From an uncultured Burkholderiaceae bacterium (lineage in GTDB: Bacteria > Pseudomonadota > Gammaproteobacteria > Burkholderiales > Burkholderiaceae_F): a stretch of DNA of 64,000 bases. Numbering within the stretch: position 1 is the first letter of the stretch; each line of letters starts with the position of its first letter. The position numbers were made by a program, and so were the translations under genes. Shown in pieces: positions 51,110 to 60,480 of this stretch. The notes under the pieces were generated by a model. It did no database searches. It was given only the letters and a program-made list of their open reading frames with translations, and had not been told where the DNA came from. The stretch lies in the NCBI GenBank assembly GCA_944390675.1, contig CALXQR010000007.1:42610-106609 (forward strand), in the 5' to 3' direction.

Positions 51110-54100
51110 ATGAATCCTCAATTTGTTCACCTTCGTATGCACTCAGAGTACTCCGTCACTGACAGCACGGTGCGGTTAGACTCTGCTATCAAAAAAGTCA
51201 AAGAACAAGGTGTTGGCGCCTTAGGGTTAACAGACTTAAATAATATTTTTGGCGGACTGATTTTCTATACCCATGCTCGTAAGGCCGGTGTTAAGGCGAT
51301 TATGGGTTGCGACCTGATAATTGAGAACGAATCGGATCGCGAGAAACCCTATCGCATGGCTGTTCTTTGCCAAAACCATGATGGTTATAAAAATCTTTGC
51401 GAAATCCAAACGCATGCTTGGTTGAAAAATCAGTACATGGGCCGAGGCGAAACCAAGCTTCAGTGGCTTTTTGATCACAACGAGGGATTGATCATCTTTT
51501 CCGGCGGCCCTGAAGGTGAAATTGCTCAGCTTTGTTTAGCAGGGAAAAAAGCTGAAGCATTGGCTTTAGCCAAAAAGATGAAAGCGGCGTTTGGCGATCG
51601 CTTTTATCTTGAACTTCAAAGAGCGGGGAGACCCTCGGATGAGGCCGTTGTGCGCTATCACTTGAGCATCGCTGCTGAGTGCGACATCCCGGTGGTTGCC
51701 ACGCATCCGATTCAATTTTTGGAACCCGAAGACTTCGATGCGCACGACATTCGTGTCTGCATTGCCAGAGGAGAAGTCTTAGCGGATAAGGGCCGTGCAA
51801 AGCTTTATTCTCGGGAGCAGTACTTCAAGTCGCCCGAAGAGATGATCAGTCTTTTTGCTGATGTTCCGTCTGCCATTGCAAACACGGTTGAAATTGCTAA
51901 ACGCTGCAATCTTGAAGGCGTATTGAGTAAGCCGCAGCTGCCGCTTTTCCCAACCCCTGACGGCATGAGTCTGGATGATTACATTGACCAGCTTTCTCAC
52001 GAAGGTTTGGAGCAGCGTTTGGAATTCCTTTATCCCGATAAAGCGCAAAGGGATAAAGAAAGACCGCGCTATGAGGAACGCCTGCAGTTTGAATTGGGGA
52101 TCATCAAGAAAATGGGCTTTCCGGGCTACTTCCTCATCGTGCAGGATTTTATTAACTGGTCTAAGCAAAACGGTGTGGCAGTGGGACCGGGCCGCGGTTC
52201 CGGCGCGGGTTCTCTTGTTGCCTACTCACTGCGTATTACGGATATGGATCCGCTGCGCTACGACCTCCTTTTTGAACGTTTCTTGAATCCAGAACGTGTG
52301 TCCATGCCTGACTTTGACGTGGACTTCTGCCAGTACAACCGTCAGCGCACGATTAACTATGTGAAGTCCCGCTATGGCGAAGACGCTGTGAGTCAGATTG
52401 CTACCTTCGGTACCATGGGTGCCAAGGGCGTTGTTCGTGACGTGGGCCGTGTTTTGGGTATCAGTTACAGCCTTTGCGACAAAGTCTCAAGACTCATTCC
52501 CGCGCAGCCGGGTAAAAACGTGACGTTGGCTGAAGCCATCAATACGGTGCCGGATCTCAAAGAATTGATTGAAAAAGATGAGTCAGTCGCACAGCTCATT
52601 GATAAGGCCTTGCCGTTGGAAGGTCTTGTTCGAAATCTAGGCATGCACGCAGGCGGCGTTTTGATTGCTCCGGGTAAACTCACGGACTTCTGTCCGCTTT
52701 ACTCTCAAGACGAAAATCCCGATAACGTCATCAGTCAGTTTGATAAAAAAGACGTTGAAAATGTGGGTCTTGTGAAGTTCGACTTTTTGGGTTTGACGAC
52801 TCTGACCATCTTGGAATTCGCCATGCGGTTTATCCGTCAATTGGATCCAAAGACAACGCTGAAGTTAGAAGCGATTCCGATTGATGATCCGGAAACCTAC
52901 AAGCTTTTCCAAACCGGCAACACCAGTGCTGTGTTCCAGTTTGAAAGTGACGGTATGCGCAAACTTTTGCGTGATGCGCGACCGGACTGCTTGGAAGACT
53001 TAATTGCTTTGAACGCTCTGTACCGTCCGGGTCCGATGGACTTGATTCCGGATTACATTGCCTGTAAGCACGGTGAAAAGGAAGTTCATTATCCCGACCC
53101 GCGTTTAGAGCCTGTGCTGAAAGAAACCTACGGCATCATGGTGTATCAGGAACAGGTGATGCGTGTGGCGCAGATCATCGGCGGCTACTCGCTGGGCGGC
53201 GCTGACTTGCTCCGACGTGCCATGGGTAAAAAACAAGTCGAAGAGATGAAACGTCAGCGTGTTGTCTTCGTTAAAGGCGCGGTTGAGCGCGGAATGGCCG
53301 AAGACAAAGCGGGCGACCTGTTCGACTTGATGGAAAAGTTCGCAGGTTACGGCTTTAACAAGTCCCACGCCTGCGCTTATTCCTATGTGGCGTACCAGAC
53401 TGCTTATCTTAAAGTGCACTATCCCGCGCCCTTTATGGCGGCCAACATGTGTTTGGTGATGGATTCAGGTGAGAAGTTAAAGCACTTAATTGACGACTGC
53501 TTTAGAAACGGTATTTCTGTATTGCCTCCTGACATCAATAAGAGCGAATGGGAGTTCTTCCCGACTTCCATGCATGAAATTCGCTATGGTTTGGGCGGCA
53601 TCAAAGGCATTCCGAAGGACGCGGCAGAAGCGATTGTGAAAGAACGCAAGGCAAATGGTCCTTACAAGGACTTATTTGATTTGGTAAGTCGCGTTGATCG
53701 CACGAATTTCTCGAAGCGCACCTTGATGTCCTTTGTGCAGGCGGGTGTTTTTGACAGTCTGGAGCCTAATCGAGCCAAACTTGCCGCCAACATTGATAAC
53801 GCCATTGCGTTAAGTGAAAGCGAATCCTCAAACGCTGGGCAGGAAAGCCTATTTGCTGATGTGATGGATGAGGTTCAGCCTGAATATGTGGATGCCAAAC
53901 CCTGGAGCGCCTATAAGGAACTCATCGGTGAACGTGATGTGATGGGATGCCTTTTCAGAGGACATTTCTATGGGGCCGTCCAGGAAGAGGCCGCAGAACT
54001 TCATCCGACGCCTCTCATTAGCGTAAAACCTGCTCCTAAGAATGTTAAGCGTCGCGCTCCCTCTATTCAGGTGGCGGGGATCGCCTCCAACATCAAACAA

Positions 54101-54580
54101 ACGCTCAGCAAGGAAGGCCGCATGATGGGCAGTTTCCTTCTCGATGATGGAACGTCCACCATTTCAATTACTTGCTTCGGTGAGGATTGGATGCTTTACC
54201 GCAACATCGTAAAAAGTGATGAGTTGGTGTTTGTGCGAGGCAGTGCAAGAGAAGATAAATTCTCGCCTACCGGCGTGAGCATCATGGCGAGAACCATTGA
54301 GGTACCGGCGACCATTCGGGCGAAAAACGGAGTGACGCTTCAGATTGAATTGACCGATCCCAATTTTGACTTTGAGTTGTTAAAGACATTCTTAGAAAGT
54401 CATCGTCCGGATGTGGACGATGCGGGCTGCCGAGTGTCGGTAAAAGTTTCGAGTCGCGGAGAAGAGGCTTCCTTTGTTTTTTCTAGAGAATGGGATGTTT
54501 ATCTTAATCAAGCGCTCATTGATGAGTTAGAAGAAATGCCAGGGGTAACGTATCGACTTCTTTCCAAAGCGGTCAAATAA
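51110..54580 (+). CDS. dnaE: DNA polymerase III alpha subunit
   Basis: The replicative polymerase, 1156 residues (E. coli 1160). It begins with the PHP domain (FVHLRMHSEYSVTDS). The palm domain carries VGPGRGSGAGSLVAY and PDFDVDFC, with the catalytic Asp residues. Helix-hairpin-helix, OB-fold (IQVAGIASNIKQTLSKEG) and tau-binding C-terminal regions follow. The first PHP His pair is kept. It has no obvious Shine-Dalgarno; the short gap upstream holds nothing else notable. Confidence 0.97.
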   Translation: MNPQFVHLRMHSEYSVTDSTVRLDSAIKKVKEQGVGALGLTDLNNIFGGLIFYTHARKAGVKAIMGCDLIIENESDREKPYRMAVLCQNHDGYKNLCEIQTHAWLKNQYMGRGETKLQWLFDHNEGLIIFSGGPEGEIAQLCLAGKKAEALALAKKMKAAFGDRFYLELQRAGRPSDEAVVRYHLSIAAECDIPVVATHPIQFLEPEDFDAHDIRVCIARGEVLADKGRAKLYSREQYFKSPEEMISLFADVPSAIANTVEIAKRCNLEGVLSKPQLPLFPTPDGMSLDDYIDQLSHEGLEQRLEFLYPDKAQRDKERPRYEERLQFELGIIKKMGFPGYFLIVQDFINWSKQNGVAVGPGRGSGAGSLVAYSLRITDMDPLRYDLLFERFLNPERVSMPDFDVDFCQYNRQRTINYVKSRYGEDAVSQIATFGTMGAKGVVRDVGRVLGISYSLCDKVSRLIPAQPGKNVTLAEAINTVPDLKELIEKDESVAQLIDKALPLEGLVRNLGMHAGGVLIAPGKLTDFCPLYSQDENPDNVISQFDKKDVENVGLVKFDFLGLTTLTILEFAMRFIRQLDPKTTLKLEAIPIDDPETYKLFQTGNTSAVFQFESDGMRKLLRDARPDCLEDLIALNALYRPGPMDLIPDYIACKHGEKEVHYPDPRLEPVLKETYGIMVYQEQVMRVAQIIGGYSLGGADLLRRAMGKKQVEEMKRQRVVFVKGAVERGMAEDKAGDLFDLMEKFAGYGFNKSHACAYSYVAYQTAYLKVHYPAPFMAANMCLVMDSGEKLKHLIDDCFRNGISVLPPDINKSEWEFFPTSMHEIRYGLGGIKGIPKDAAEAIVKERKANGPYKDLFDLVSRVDRTNFSKRTLMSFVQAGVFDSLEPNRAKLAANIDNAIALSESESSNAGQESLFADVMDEVQPEYVDAKPWSAYKELIGERDVMGCLFRGHFYGAVQEEAAELHPTPLISVKPAPKNVKRRAPSIQVAGIASNIKQTLSKEGRMMGSFLLDDGTSTISITCFGEDWMLYRNIVKSDELVFVRGSAREDKFSPTGVSIMARTIEVPATIRAKNGVTLQIELTDPNFDFELLKTFLESHRPDVDDAGCRVSVKVSSRGEEASFVFSREWDVYLNQALIDELEEMPGVTYRLLSKAVK

Positions 54581-54622
54581 AAAGATAGTTTTAAACCCTT
54601 CATTTTGTATGGCTGAAAATAC

Positions 54623-54655
54623 CCCTCTTCTGATTACTTGGATATCAGAAGAGGG
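54623..54655. terminator. Bidirectional terminator between dnaE and yrbL
   Basis: A perfect 12-bp stem, CCCTCTTCTGAT (54623-54634) with ATCAGAAGAGGG (54644-54655). Its minus-strand flank carries TATTTTC; it lies between convergent stop codons. Confidence 0.85.
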
Positions 54656-54689
54656 TGTTGAGAATCATTCAATTAGCAAGCAGTGGATA

Positions 54690-55265
54690 CTAAGTGGGCG
54701 TTCTGCGAGATTTATCAATATTGTAAAACCGCATAAATTTTCCCCATTGGCGTTCGATTTTCCTATTTCCTAAACATTTAAACCAATTGGGTAGGGGAAT
54801 AAACTCTGGAGAGCCATAACCATCGAAAATAACAACACGAGAAGGCAGCTCATTTTCGACAAGCACAAGGAAGTTCGTTGTTCGAAGATCACATACTATG
54901 ATGTTGTAATCAAGCATTTCCTGTTTGATATCAGCCAACAATTTGTCAAGAACAGCAATATCTTCGTCGCTTGCTAACGATACATACTTTTGAATGGTGA
55001 AAACTTTTACAGTATCAGTGCTCCTAAAATATTCCTGTTCAAGAATATAAGAGTCATCAGTCTCATGGAGCCCAATAAATTTTGGCATGAAGGAAGGCGT
55101 GATGTTTCTTTTTTTTAATAAATTGAAATAAGACACTTCCCTACGAGTTTGCTTAGAAAAGCTTTTTTTGCTGACTTTTAAACATGTATCGGGATTAAGA
55201 AGATTTTCATAACAAAATCTTTCCACTCCTCGTCCTAAAAATTTGCCGAGCTTAAAGTCAGCCAT
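54690..55265 (-). CDS. YrbL-like kinase-fold protein
   Basis: A 191-residue protein of the YrbL (PhoP-regulatory network) family with a reduced kinase fold. LGRGVERFCYENLLNPDTCLKVSK resembles the nucleotide-binding lobe, and IIVCDLRTTNFLVLV and VVIFDGYG replace the catalytic and DFG loops. It starts 1 nt after waaP, in the LPS core operon, so it probably takes part in core phosphorylation or its control. Catalytic activity is not certain. Confidence 0.75.
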   Translation of the reverse strand: MADFKLGKFLGRGVERFCYENLLNPDTCLKVSKKSFSKQTRREVSYFNLLKKRNITPSFMPKFIGLHETDDSYILEQEYFRSTDTVKVFTIQKYVSLASDEDIAVLDKLLADIKQEMLDYNIIVCDLRTTNFLVLVENELPSRVVIFDGYGSPEFIPLPNWFKCLGNRKIERQWGKFMRFYNIDKSRRTPT

Positions 55266-55266
55266 A

Positions 55267-56064
55267 TTAAAGTCCTTTACGGATAGTTCGTTCTTGAATT
55301 TTCTTAGCTTTTAATTGAATAGAATCAATTAGCTGCTTCTCATTTCGCATAATTTCCCGAAGTTTTTGCCCTTTGAAATAAATTCTTAAGAAACGCAGAA
55401 AATCCCTTGTGTTGAGACCAATTTCCATACAGGAATAATACAAAGCGACAAGGTCTTTATTTCTCCAACGCAGCGGAACTTCGTCACGAATTTGAGCGCG
55501 ATGCAAATCAATAATTGAGAGCTTGAATTGATCAAGATTTTCAAAGGGAAGCTGGAGCAAAAAATGACAGATATAGCAATCCCGATGGTTGATGCCAAGT
55601 CGATGCATTTCCCTGACCATATAAGCTACTCGAGAAATTAGTGCTTTTTTTACGGAATAAGGGGGTGGGGAATTCTTCCAATTCGCGCAAAAATCCTCAA
55701 GGCTGATGGTCGGAGATAAATCTTCGGTGATAATGAATGATGTTCTACGGATAGGATTTAGACCGTGCTCACCATACGCTGCTCCGATCATGGTATCAAT
55801 GCCAGCATTATTGAGCTTTTCGATGGCCAACCATTCGTTTTTTGCTCCGAATACTGGAACCTTGAATGAAAAGATGTTTTTAAAAAATTCACCGTATGTA
55901 ATACCATGATGAAGTTTTAAATAAAAACTCTTCCCATCAATTTCGAATCGAATAGTTCTTCTAGTAGCAACAGAGCGATAAACTTCACCAGAAAGTTTTT
56001 CGACCTCTTCAAAAGCGTCTTTATTTTTCCATAGTGTGTCAAAAGGTTTTCTCAGAATAAGCAT
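55267..56064 (-). CDS. waaP: LPS core heptose(I) kinase
   Basis: WaaP (RfaP) phosphorylates the first heptose of the inner core, which stabilises the outer membrane. The 265-residue protein has the ATP lysine in SFYLKLHHGITYGEFFKN, the conserved GAKNEWLAIEKL segment, the catalytic loop GINHRDCYICHFLL and the metal-binding IIDLHRAQ. These match the family closely. It lies 4 nt after waaG and 1 nt before yrbL. Confidence 0.93.
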   Translation of the reverse strand: MLILRKPFDTLWKNKDAFEEVEKLSGEVYRSVATRRTIRFEIDGKSFYLKLHHGITYGEFFKNIFSFKVPVFGAKNEWLAIEKLNNAGIDTMIGAAYGEHGLNPIRRTSFIITEDLSPTISLEDFCANWKNSPPPYSVKKALISRVAYMVREMHRLGINHRDCYICHFLLQLPFENLDQFKLSIIDLHRAQIRDEVPLRWRNKDLVALYYSCMEIGLNTRDFLRFLRIYFKGQKLREIMRNEKQLIDSIQLKAKKIQERTIRKGL

Positions 56065-56068
56065 AAGT

Positions 56069-57184
56069 TCATTCCAAAATTATGTCTGCAGCCTTCTCTG
56101 GTAAAGAGTAGAGATCTTCTGTGTCAGCAAAAGTCTTTGCGTTTTGACGCCATTGGGTCAATTGATTTTTGTTTAGGCTTTTTAGGAGCCGAGCATCAAA
56201 GTCGGCCTGATTATAAGGGCTTTGAAGAACAATTCCAGAATTGGCTTGAGTCACATAAGGCGCGTAGCCGCAGACATCAGTGACAATTTCTGGCAAACCG
56301 CCCACTAACGCCTCCAAGATGGCGGTGCCAGTATTTTCTGAACGGGCGGGATGTAAAAAGATATCCGCTGCGGCTATGAAATCGGGGACATCATCACGAG
56401 CACCTAAAAATCGTACTTGTTCAGCAATATGTAATTGATCAGCTAGTTCGATAAATTTAGAAGGTTTATCTAAACCAACCACGTATAAAAACGAGTGTTT
56501 TCTAAGGCCCTCTGGTAAAGAGGATAGTGCACGAATAGATCGGTCTACACCTTTTCGCTGGAAATCAGACCCAATTTGCAGCAACAGAAAATCGGTATCA
56601 GCAAGACGATTCTTTTGACGAAAATTGTCTCTAGCACCTGCAGGGAAATTTGAATATTTACGGTCCGGCGAAATCCCTGGCGGCAAAAGATAGAAACGAG
56701 AGTCTTCAGTTTGATAATGTTTCTGAAAGTCTCTTTTTTGGTTAGGGGTGATAATCATGAGCTTTGTTTTTACACCCTTGCCAACAGTGCTTTTTTCAAA
56801 TTCACTGTAATGGCGATAGCGGCCGCTTAGTTTGTAAAGCAATCCTTTGCCTTCATTTTCCACTTTTTCTGCAAAACAGACATCGGCTCCATAGTAAATG
56901 TCAAGTCCGGGCATTTTATTGAACCCGACAACGCGATCAACGGGGTAATCCTTTAAATGTTTTTGTACCCAGCGGTAATACTGGACGTTTTTGGAATGGT
57001 TGGTTAAACCGCTCGTTGGAACTATGACTATTTCAAGATTTTCAGGTTTATTTTCTGCATTCCACTCTCTTGTATAAACACGAACAGAATGTCCTCTTTT
57101 TGTAAGAACATTGGCAATACGTAAGAAGTCTCTTTGCAGACCTCCATATGGGAAATATTTGTACAGACAAATGGCAACTTTCAT
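56069..57184 (-). CDS. waaG: LPS core glycosyltransferase (WaaG-like, GT4)
   Basis: A 371-residue GT-B glycosyltransferase. The N-terminus KVAICLYKYFPYGGLQRDF and YGADVCFAEKVE are WaaG hallmarks. The C-terminal sugar-nucleotide motif is LHPARSENTGTAILEALVGGLPEI, with the E-x7-E pattern. WaaG adds the first outer-core hexose (glucose in E. coli); the donor is inferred. It sits between waaL and waaP. Confidence 0.9.
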   Translation of the reverse strand: MKVAICLYKYFPYGGLQRDFLRIANVLTKRGHSVRVYTREWNAENKPENLEIVIVPTSGLTNHSKNVQYYRWVQKHLKDYPVDRVVGFNKMPGLDIYYGADVCFAEKVENEGKGLLYKLSGRYRHYSEFEKSTVGKGVKTKLMIITPNQKRDFQKHYQTEDSRFYLLPPGISPDRKYSNFPAGARDNFRQKNRLADTDFLLLQIGSDFQRKGVDRSIRALSSLPEGLRKHSFLYVVGLDKPSKFIELADQLHIAEQVRFLGARDDVPDFIAAADIFLHPARSENTGTAILEALVGGLPEIVTDVCGYAPYVTQANSGIVLQSPYNQADFDARLLKSLNKNQLTQWRQNAKTFADTEDLYSLPEKAADIILE

Positions 57185-57222
57185 GGAGAACCTAAAGAAT
57201 TTGGAAAATACTTGTCTCTATT

Positions 57223-58401
57223 TTACTTCGAGTCTGTTTGTTCTCGAATGCTTTTGGATAGATAGAGCAATACCCAAAGGGTAGACATCATATAAATTGA
57301 AACTCGATTTTGGAACCATAACCGTTCGGTCAGTCCCATTGCTAAACAAGCAAATAACATTGCAGTGCTGGTGGGATCCTTCCACGAATTTTTAATTAGT
57401 AAGACTATCGTTGATAGCCAACCCAAAACACCGACGAGCCCAATGCATACAAGCATATTGAAGAAATCGCTGTGAAAATGCCGGGGACGAAAAGTGCTCA
57501 CAGGGAAAGTAAAGCCTGATTGAATAATTTCCTTAAAAGGTTGTACGCCCCAACCGAAAACGGGTTTGCTGAAAAATGCATCAAGTGATAATTTCCACAA
57601 TTCCAAGCGAATTCCCCATGAGGAATTGGAATTTCCAGATTGAAATTTCTCTAGATCAGCAATACCTTCCTGCAGGCGGCCTGTGTACCAAAAAAGGGCC
57701 AACATTACCAAGCTGATTGAAAACAGAATGAAAATATATTTCCAAGGATTCTGTTTGTTATAGAAAAATGTCAGGGGAATAAGTGCCAAGATAGCTAAAA
57801 GGGCAGTGCGAACTTCCGTAAGAACAATGCAAATCAAAGAGGCGGTAATGCTGATTGCAAGCAAAATATTTATTGCGATTCGATTATGCCTAAAGTCAAA
57901 AAGTAGGGAAGCGATACTGCAAGTCATCAGCAACGAGACGCCAGACATTAAAACATTTTTGTTTACTTGATAAATTTCAGCTGGCAAGTGTTTTAGATTT
58001 ATCACTTCCCAGATAACCGCAAAGGACACCAACGCAGCTGTTACAGCAATAGCGCAAATTACCCAATTTCTTTTGATAGTAATGTCCCTGAGCGAGAAAA
58101 ACAGTAGTGATAGGATAAGAAAACTATCTAAATAAAAGTTTTCTCCACCATGAACAGCAATGACAACGAATACACAAAAGAACCATGGCAACCACGGAAA
58201 AATGAATTGAAAGTAGGACTTAAATGATGATGAGAAACCCTGCTGAGCCAATGAAGAAACGGTACTTAAAAAAGCTACGCCCAAAAGAGTGTACTTTAAG
58301 GGGCGATTGGTCGGATCAAATAAAAAAGCACCGAAGCAAAAGGCAACCAGTAAACAGAGGTACGACAGCTTTTTTGGGAAAGTAGCCGAATATGAATTCA
58401 T
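57223..58401 (-). CDS. waaL: O-antigen ligase (WaaL-like)
   Basis: A 392-residue membrane protein with about 10-12 helices and a long loop with PVFGWGVQPFKEII and RPRHFHSDFFNMLVCIG. These are the Wzy_C/WaaL core motifs, with the conserved His. It ligates undecaprenyl-linked O-antigen or similar glycan to lipid A-core in the periplasm. Its place upstream of waaG favours WaaL over a Wzy polymerase. GAGAAA precedes the ATG. Confidence 0.82.
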   Translation of the reverse strand: MNSYSATFPKKLSYLCLLVAFCFGAFLFDPTNRPLKYTLLGVAFLSTVSSLAQQGFSSSFKSYFQFIFPWLPWFFCVFVVIAVHGGENFYLDSFLILSLLFFSLRDITIKRNWVICAIAVTAALVSFAVIWEVINLKHLPAEIYQVNKNVLMSGVSLLMTCSIASLLFDFRHNRIAINILLAISITASLICIVLTEVRTALLAILALIPLTFFYNKQNPWKYIFILFSISLVMLALFWYTGRLQEGIADLEKFQSGNSNSSWGIRLELWKLSLDAFFSKPVFGWGVQPFKEIIQSGFTFPVSTFRPRHFHSDFFNMLVCIGLVGVLGWLSTIVLLIKNSWKDPTSTAMLFACLAMGLTERLWFQNRVSIYMMSTLWVLLYLSKSIREQTDSK

Positions 58402-58477
58402 TTTCTCAATGAAAAAGAAATTTATTCGCTGATTATAAATAGTTTTACATTAGGTCTTTAGAGAGATTGCTTGAATT

Positions 58478-58507
58478 TTGAAATTTTGACAACCTTCGTT
58501 GCATAAT
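58478..58507 (+). promoter_or_regulatory. Candidate promoter of the acyltransferase gene
   Basis: TTGAAA (58478-58483), 18-bp spacer, CATAAT (58502-58507), about 45 bp before the start codon in the waaL/acyltransferase divergent region. Confidence 0.4.
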
Positions 58508-58552
58508 TCGATCAATTTTATTCCTTTGCGACTCGTACCTTCAGATTAGGAA

Positions 58553-60469
58553 ATGCCCTCACAGCTTTCAAATGAAAAATTAGCGCATATATGGCGAAAC
58601 GATATTACGGGTCTACGAGCTTTAGCTGTTTTGCCTGTAATTTTCTACCATGCATTTCCTTCCTTGTTGCCTGGTGGTTTTTTTGGTGTAGACATTTTTT
58701 TTGTCATTTCCGGCTACCTGATTTCAGGCATTATTTTCCGCAATGTTAAGGCTGGTAAATTCAGTTATTCAGAGTTCTATGTAAAAAGAATCAAAAGAAT
58801 CATTCCTAATCTGATATTGGTTCTGCTTTTTGCACTGATAGCAGGCTACTTTATTCTTTTTGCAGATGACTATAACAATTTAGGCCGTCATGTTTATTCC
58901 AGTGCTGTATTTATCGAAAACTTCCGCCTTTTAAGCGAAATTGGTTACTTTACGGAAGATGCTGTTCGTAAACCACTCTTACATTTGTGGAGTTTAGCTA
59001 TTGAGGAGCAGTTCTACATTGTCTTCCCGATCATATGTGTATTGATTTGGCGTTTTTGCCAATCCGTTCGTCTTTTAGGCTTTTTTGTTTTCGCTCTGAC
59101 CTTTGCCTCTTTGTTGGCATGCTTACTTTGTGTCGACAAGAGTTTCGCGTTTTATTTCCCCTTAACCCGTTTTTGGGAATTAGGGGGGGGTATCGTATTG
59201 TCATACTTTGAGACCTTCCAAATACTAGAGACGCGACGCATTGCCAGGAGCGTTCGGCACTTTTTGTCGGTTGTGGGCTTAGTGATCATTCTTGTTCCGA
59301 TGTTCATGTATGCACCGAGTTGGTCTCATCCTGGTTTTGTGACTGTGTTGCCGGTATTGGGAGCAATTTTGTTGCTTTTGTCACATCCGGACGCTCTTGT
59401 TAATCGATCTTTATTAGCCTGGTCTCCCATGATTTTCATCGGGTTGATCAGCTATTCACTTTATCTTTGGCACTGGCCTTTATTGTCTTTTTTGAGTATC
59501 TGTATACCGAATCCGCCGGTTCTATTTAGTTTAGGGGCGGTCGCTCTGTCATTTTTGTTGGCTGTGACCGTTTACTATTTTGTAGAAAATCCGGTTCGGC
59601 GATCTAATTTTGCGTTGACGTTTAACCTCAAAAAGTGCTCTTTTAAAGTTTCTGTTCCTTTAATACTGATGACTTTGGTTCTCGTGGAGGCATCTGCGGG
59701 CTATATGTTAAGGAAAACAGAAGGTCTGCCTAATCGATCTATTAATCATGAATTCCCAGAACTCGTCAAAATCAGACAAGGAGTTAGTTGGTCAAAGGAA
59801 CCTAGGATTGTTATTGACGGTATTAATGTTTATGGATTATCAGAAGGTGTTCCTGAAATTGTATTTGCAGGGGATTCGCACGCTGTGCAGTATTACTATC
59901 GAATGAAGAGACTTGCCCATGAGACTGGAATCAGTGCTGGCATGCTTGAGTCGTCCGGATGCTTTATTTTGGCTGGCGGTGATAAACAAGTCTGTCAGCA
60001 AGCGTCAGAAAGTTTTTATAAATTGATTTCCCGTAAAGAGATTAAGAAAGCCGTTGTAGTTAACAAATGGGGATCCAGGTACGATCAGGTTTATTTCGAT
60101 GAAGGAATAAGCCGCATTCGTAACTTATTAACGGAAAGAAAAGATCTCAAGCTCTATATTCTGTTGGATCCCCCGTGGGATGAAGGAGTGGGAGGAGCGC
60201 AAGGAAATTTTGATCCTCTTCGCCATTTCAATCGCTTTAATCCTCAATCGCACAAGTATTTCGTTACCTATTCGAATGATGCCAGCTGGAAGTTGGGTAA
60301 TGATGCAATTGTTGAGGCATTAGCCGACGTAGCAGAGATTATTGATTCCGAGACTCATGTTTGTCCAGACGGTAAGTGTGATGTGCTGAAATGGTACATG
60401 GATGATGATCACCTTCAACCTAGGCGTTTGGAAACAGAAGGGTATTGGATAGATCGGATTTTTAAATAA
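58553..60469 (+). CDS. OafA-like acyltransferase with SGNH domain
   Basis: A 638-residue polysaccharide O-acetyltransferase. The N-terminal acyltransferase-3 domain (about 1-345) has the start RNDITGLRALAVLPVIFYH and PGGFFGVDIFFVISGYLISG plus about ten helices. After a last membrane segment comes a periplasmic SGNH domain, with VFAGDSHAVQYYYRM (catalytic Ser) and MDDDHLQPRR (DxxH). It most likely acetylates O-antigen or another surface glycan. It is followed 11 nt later by a Stealth-family gene. Confidence 0.92.
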   Translation: MPSQLSNEKLAHIWRNDITGLRALAVLPVIFYHAFPSLLPGGFFGVDIFFVISGYLISGIIFRNVKAGKFSYSEFYVKRIKRIIPNLILVLLFALIAGYFILFADDYNNLGRHVYSSAVFIENFRLLSEIGYFTEDAVRKPLLHLWSLAIEEQFYIVFPIICVLIWRFCQSVRLLGFFVFALTFASLLACLLCVDKSFAFYFPLTRFWELGGGIVLSYFETFQILETRRIARSVRHFLSVVGLVIILVPMFMYAPSWSHPGFVTVLPVLGAILLLLSHPDALVNRSLLAWSPMIFIGLISYSLYLWHWPLLSFLSICIPNPPVLFSLGAVALSFLLAVTVYYFVENPVRRSNFALTFNLKKCSFKVSVPLILMTLVLVEASAGYMLRKTEGLPNRSINHEFPELVKIRQGVSWSKEPRIVIDGINVYGLSEGVPEIVFAGDSHAVQYYYRMKRLAHETGISAGMLESSGCFILAGGDKQVCQQASESFYKLISRKEIKKAVVVNKWGSRYDQVYFDEGISRIRNLLTERKDLKLYILLDPPWDEGVGGAQGNFDPLRHFNRFNPQSHKYFVTYSNDASWKLGNDAIVEALADVAEIIDSETHVCPDGKCDVLKWYMDDDHLQPRRLETEGYWIDRIFK

Positions 60470-60480
60470 GGCACAGCATT

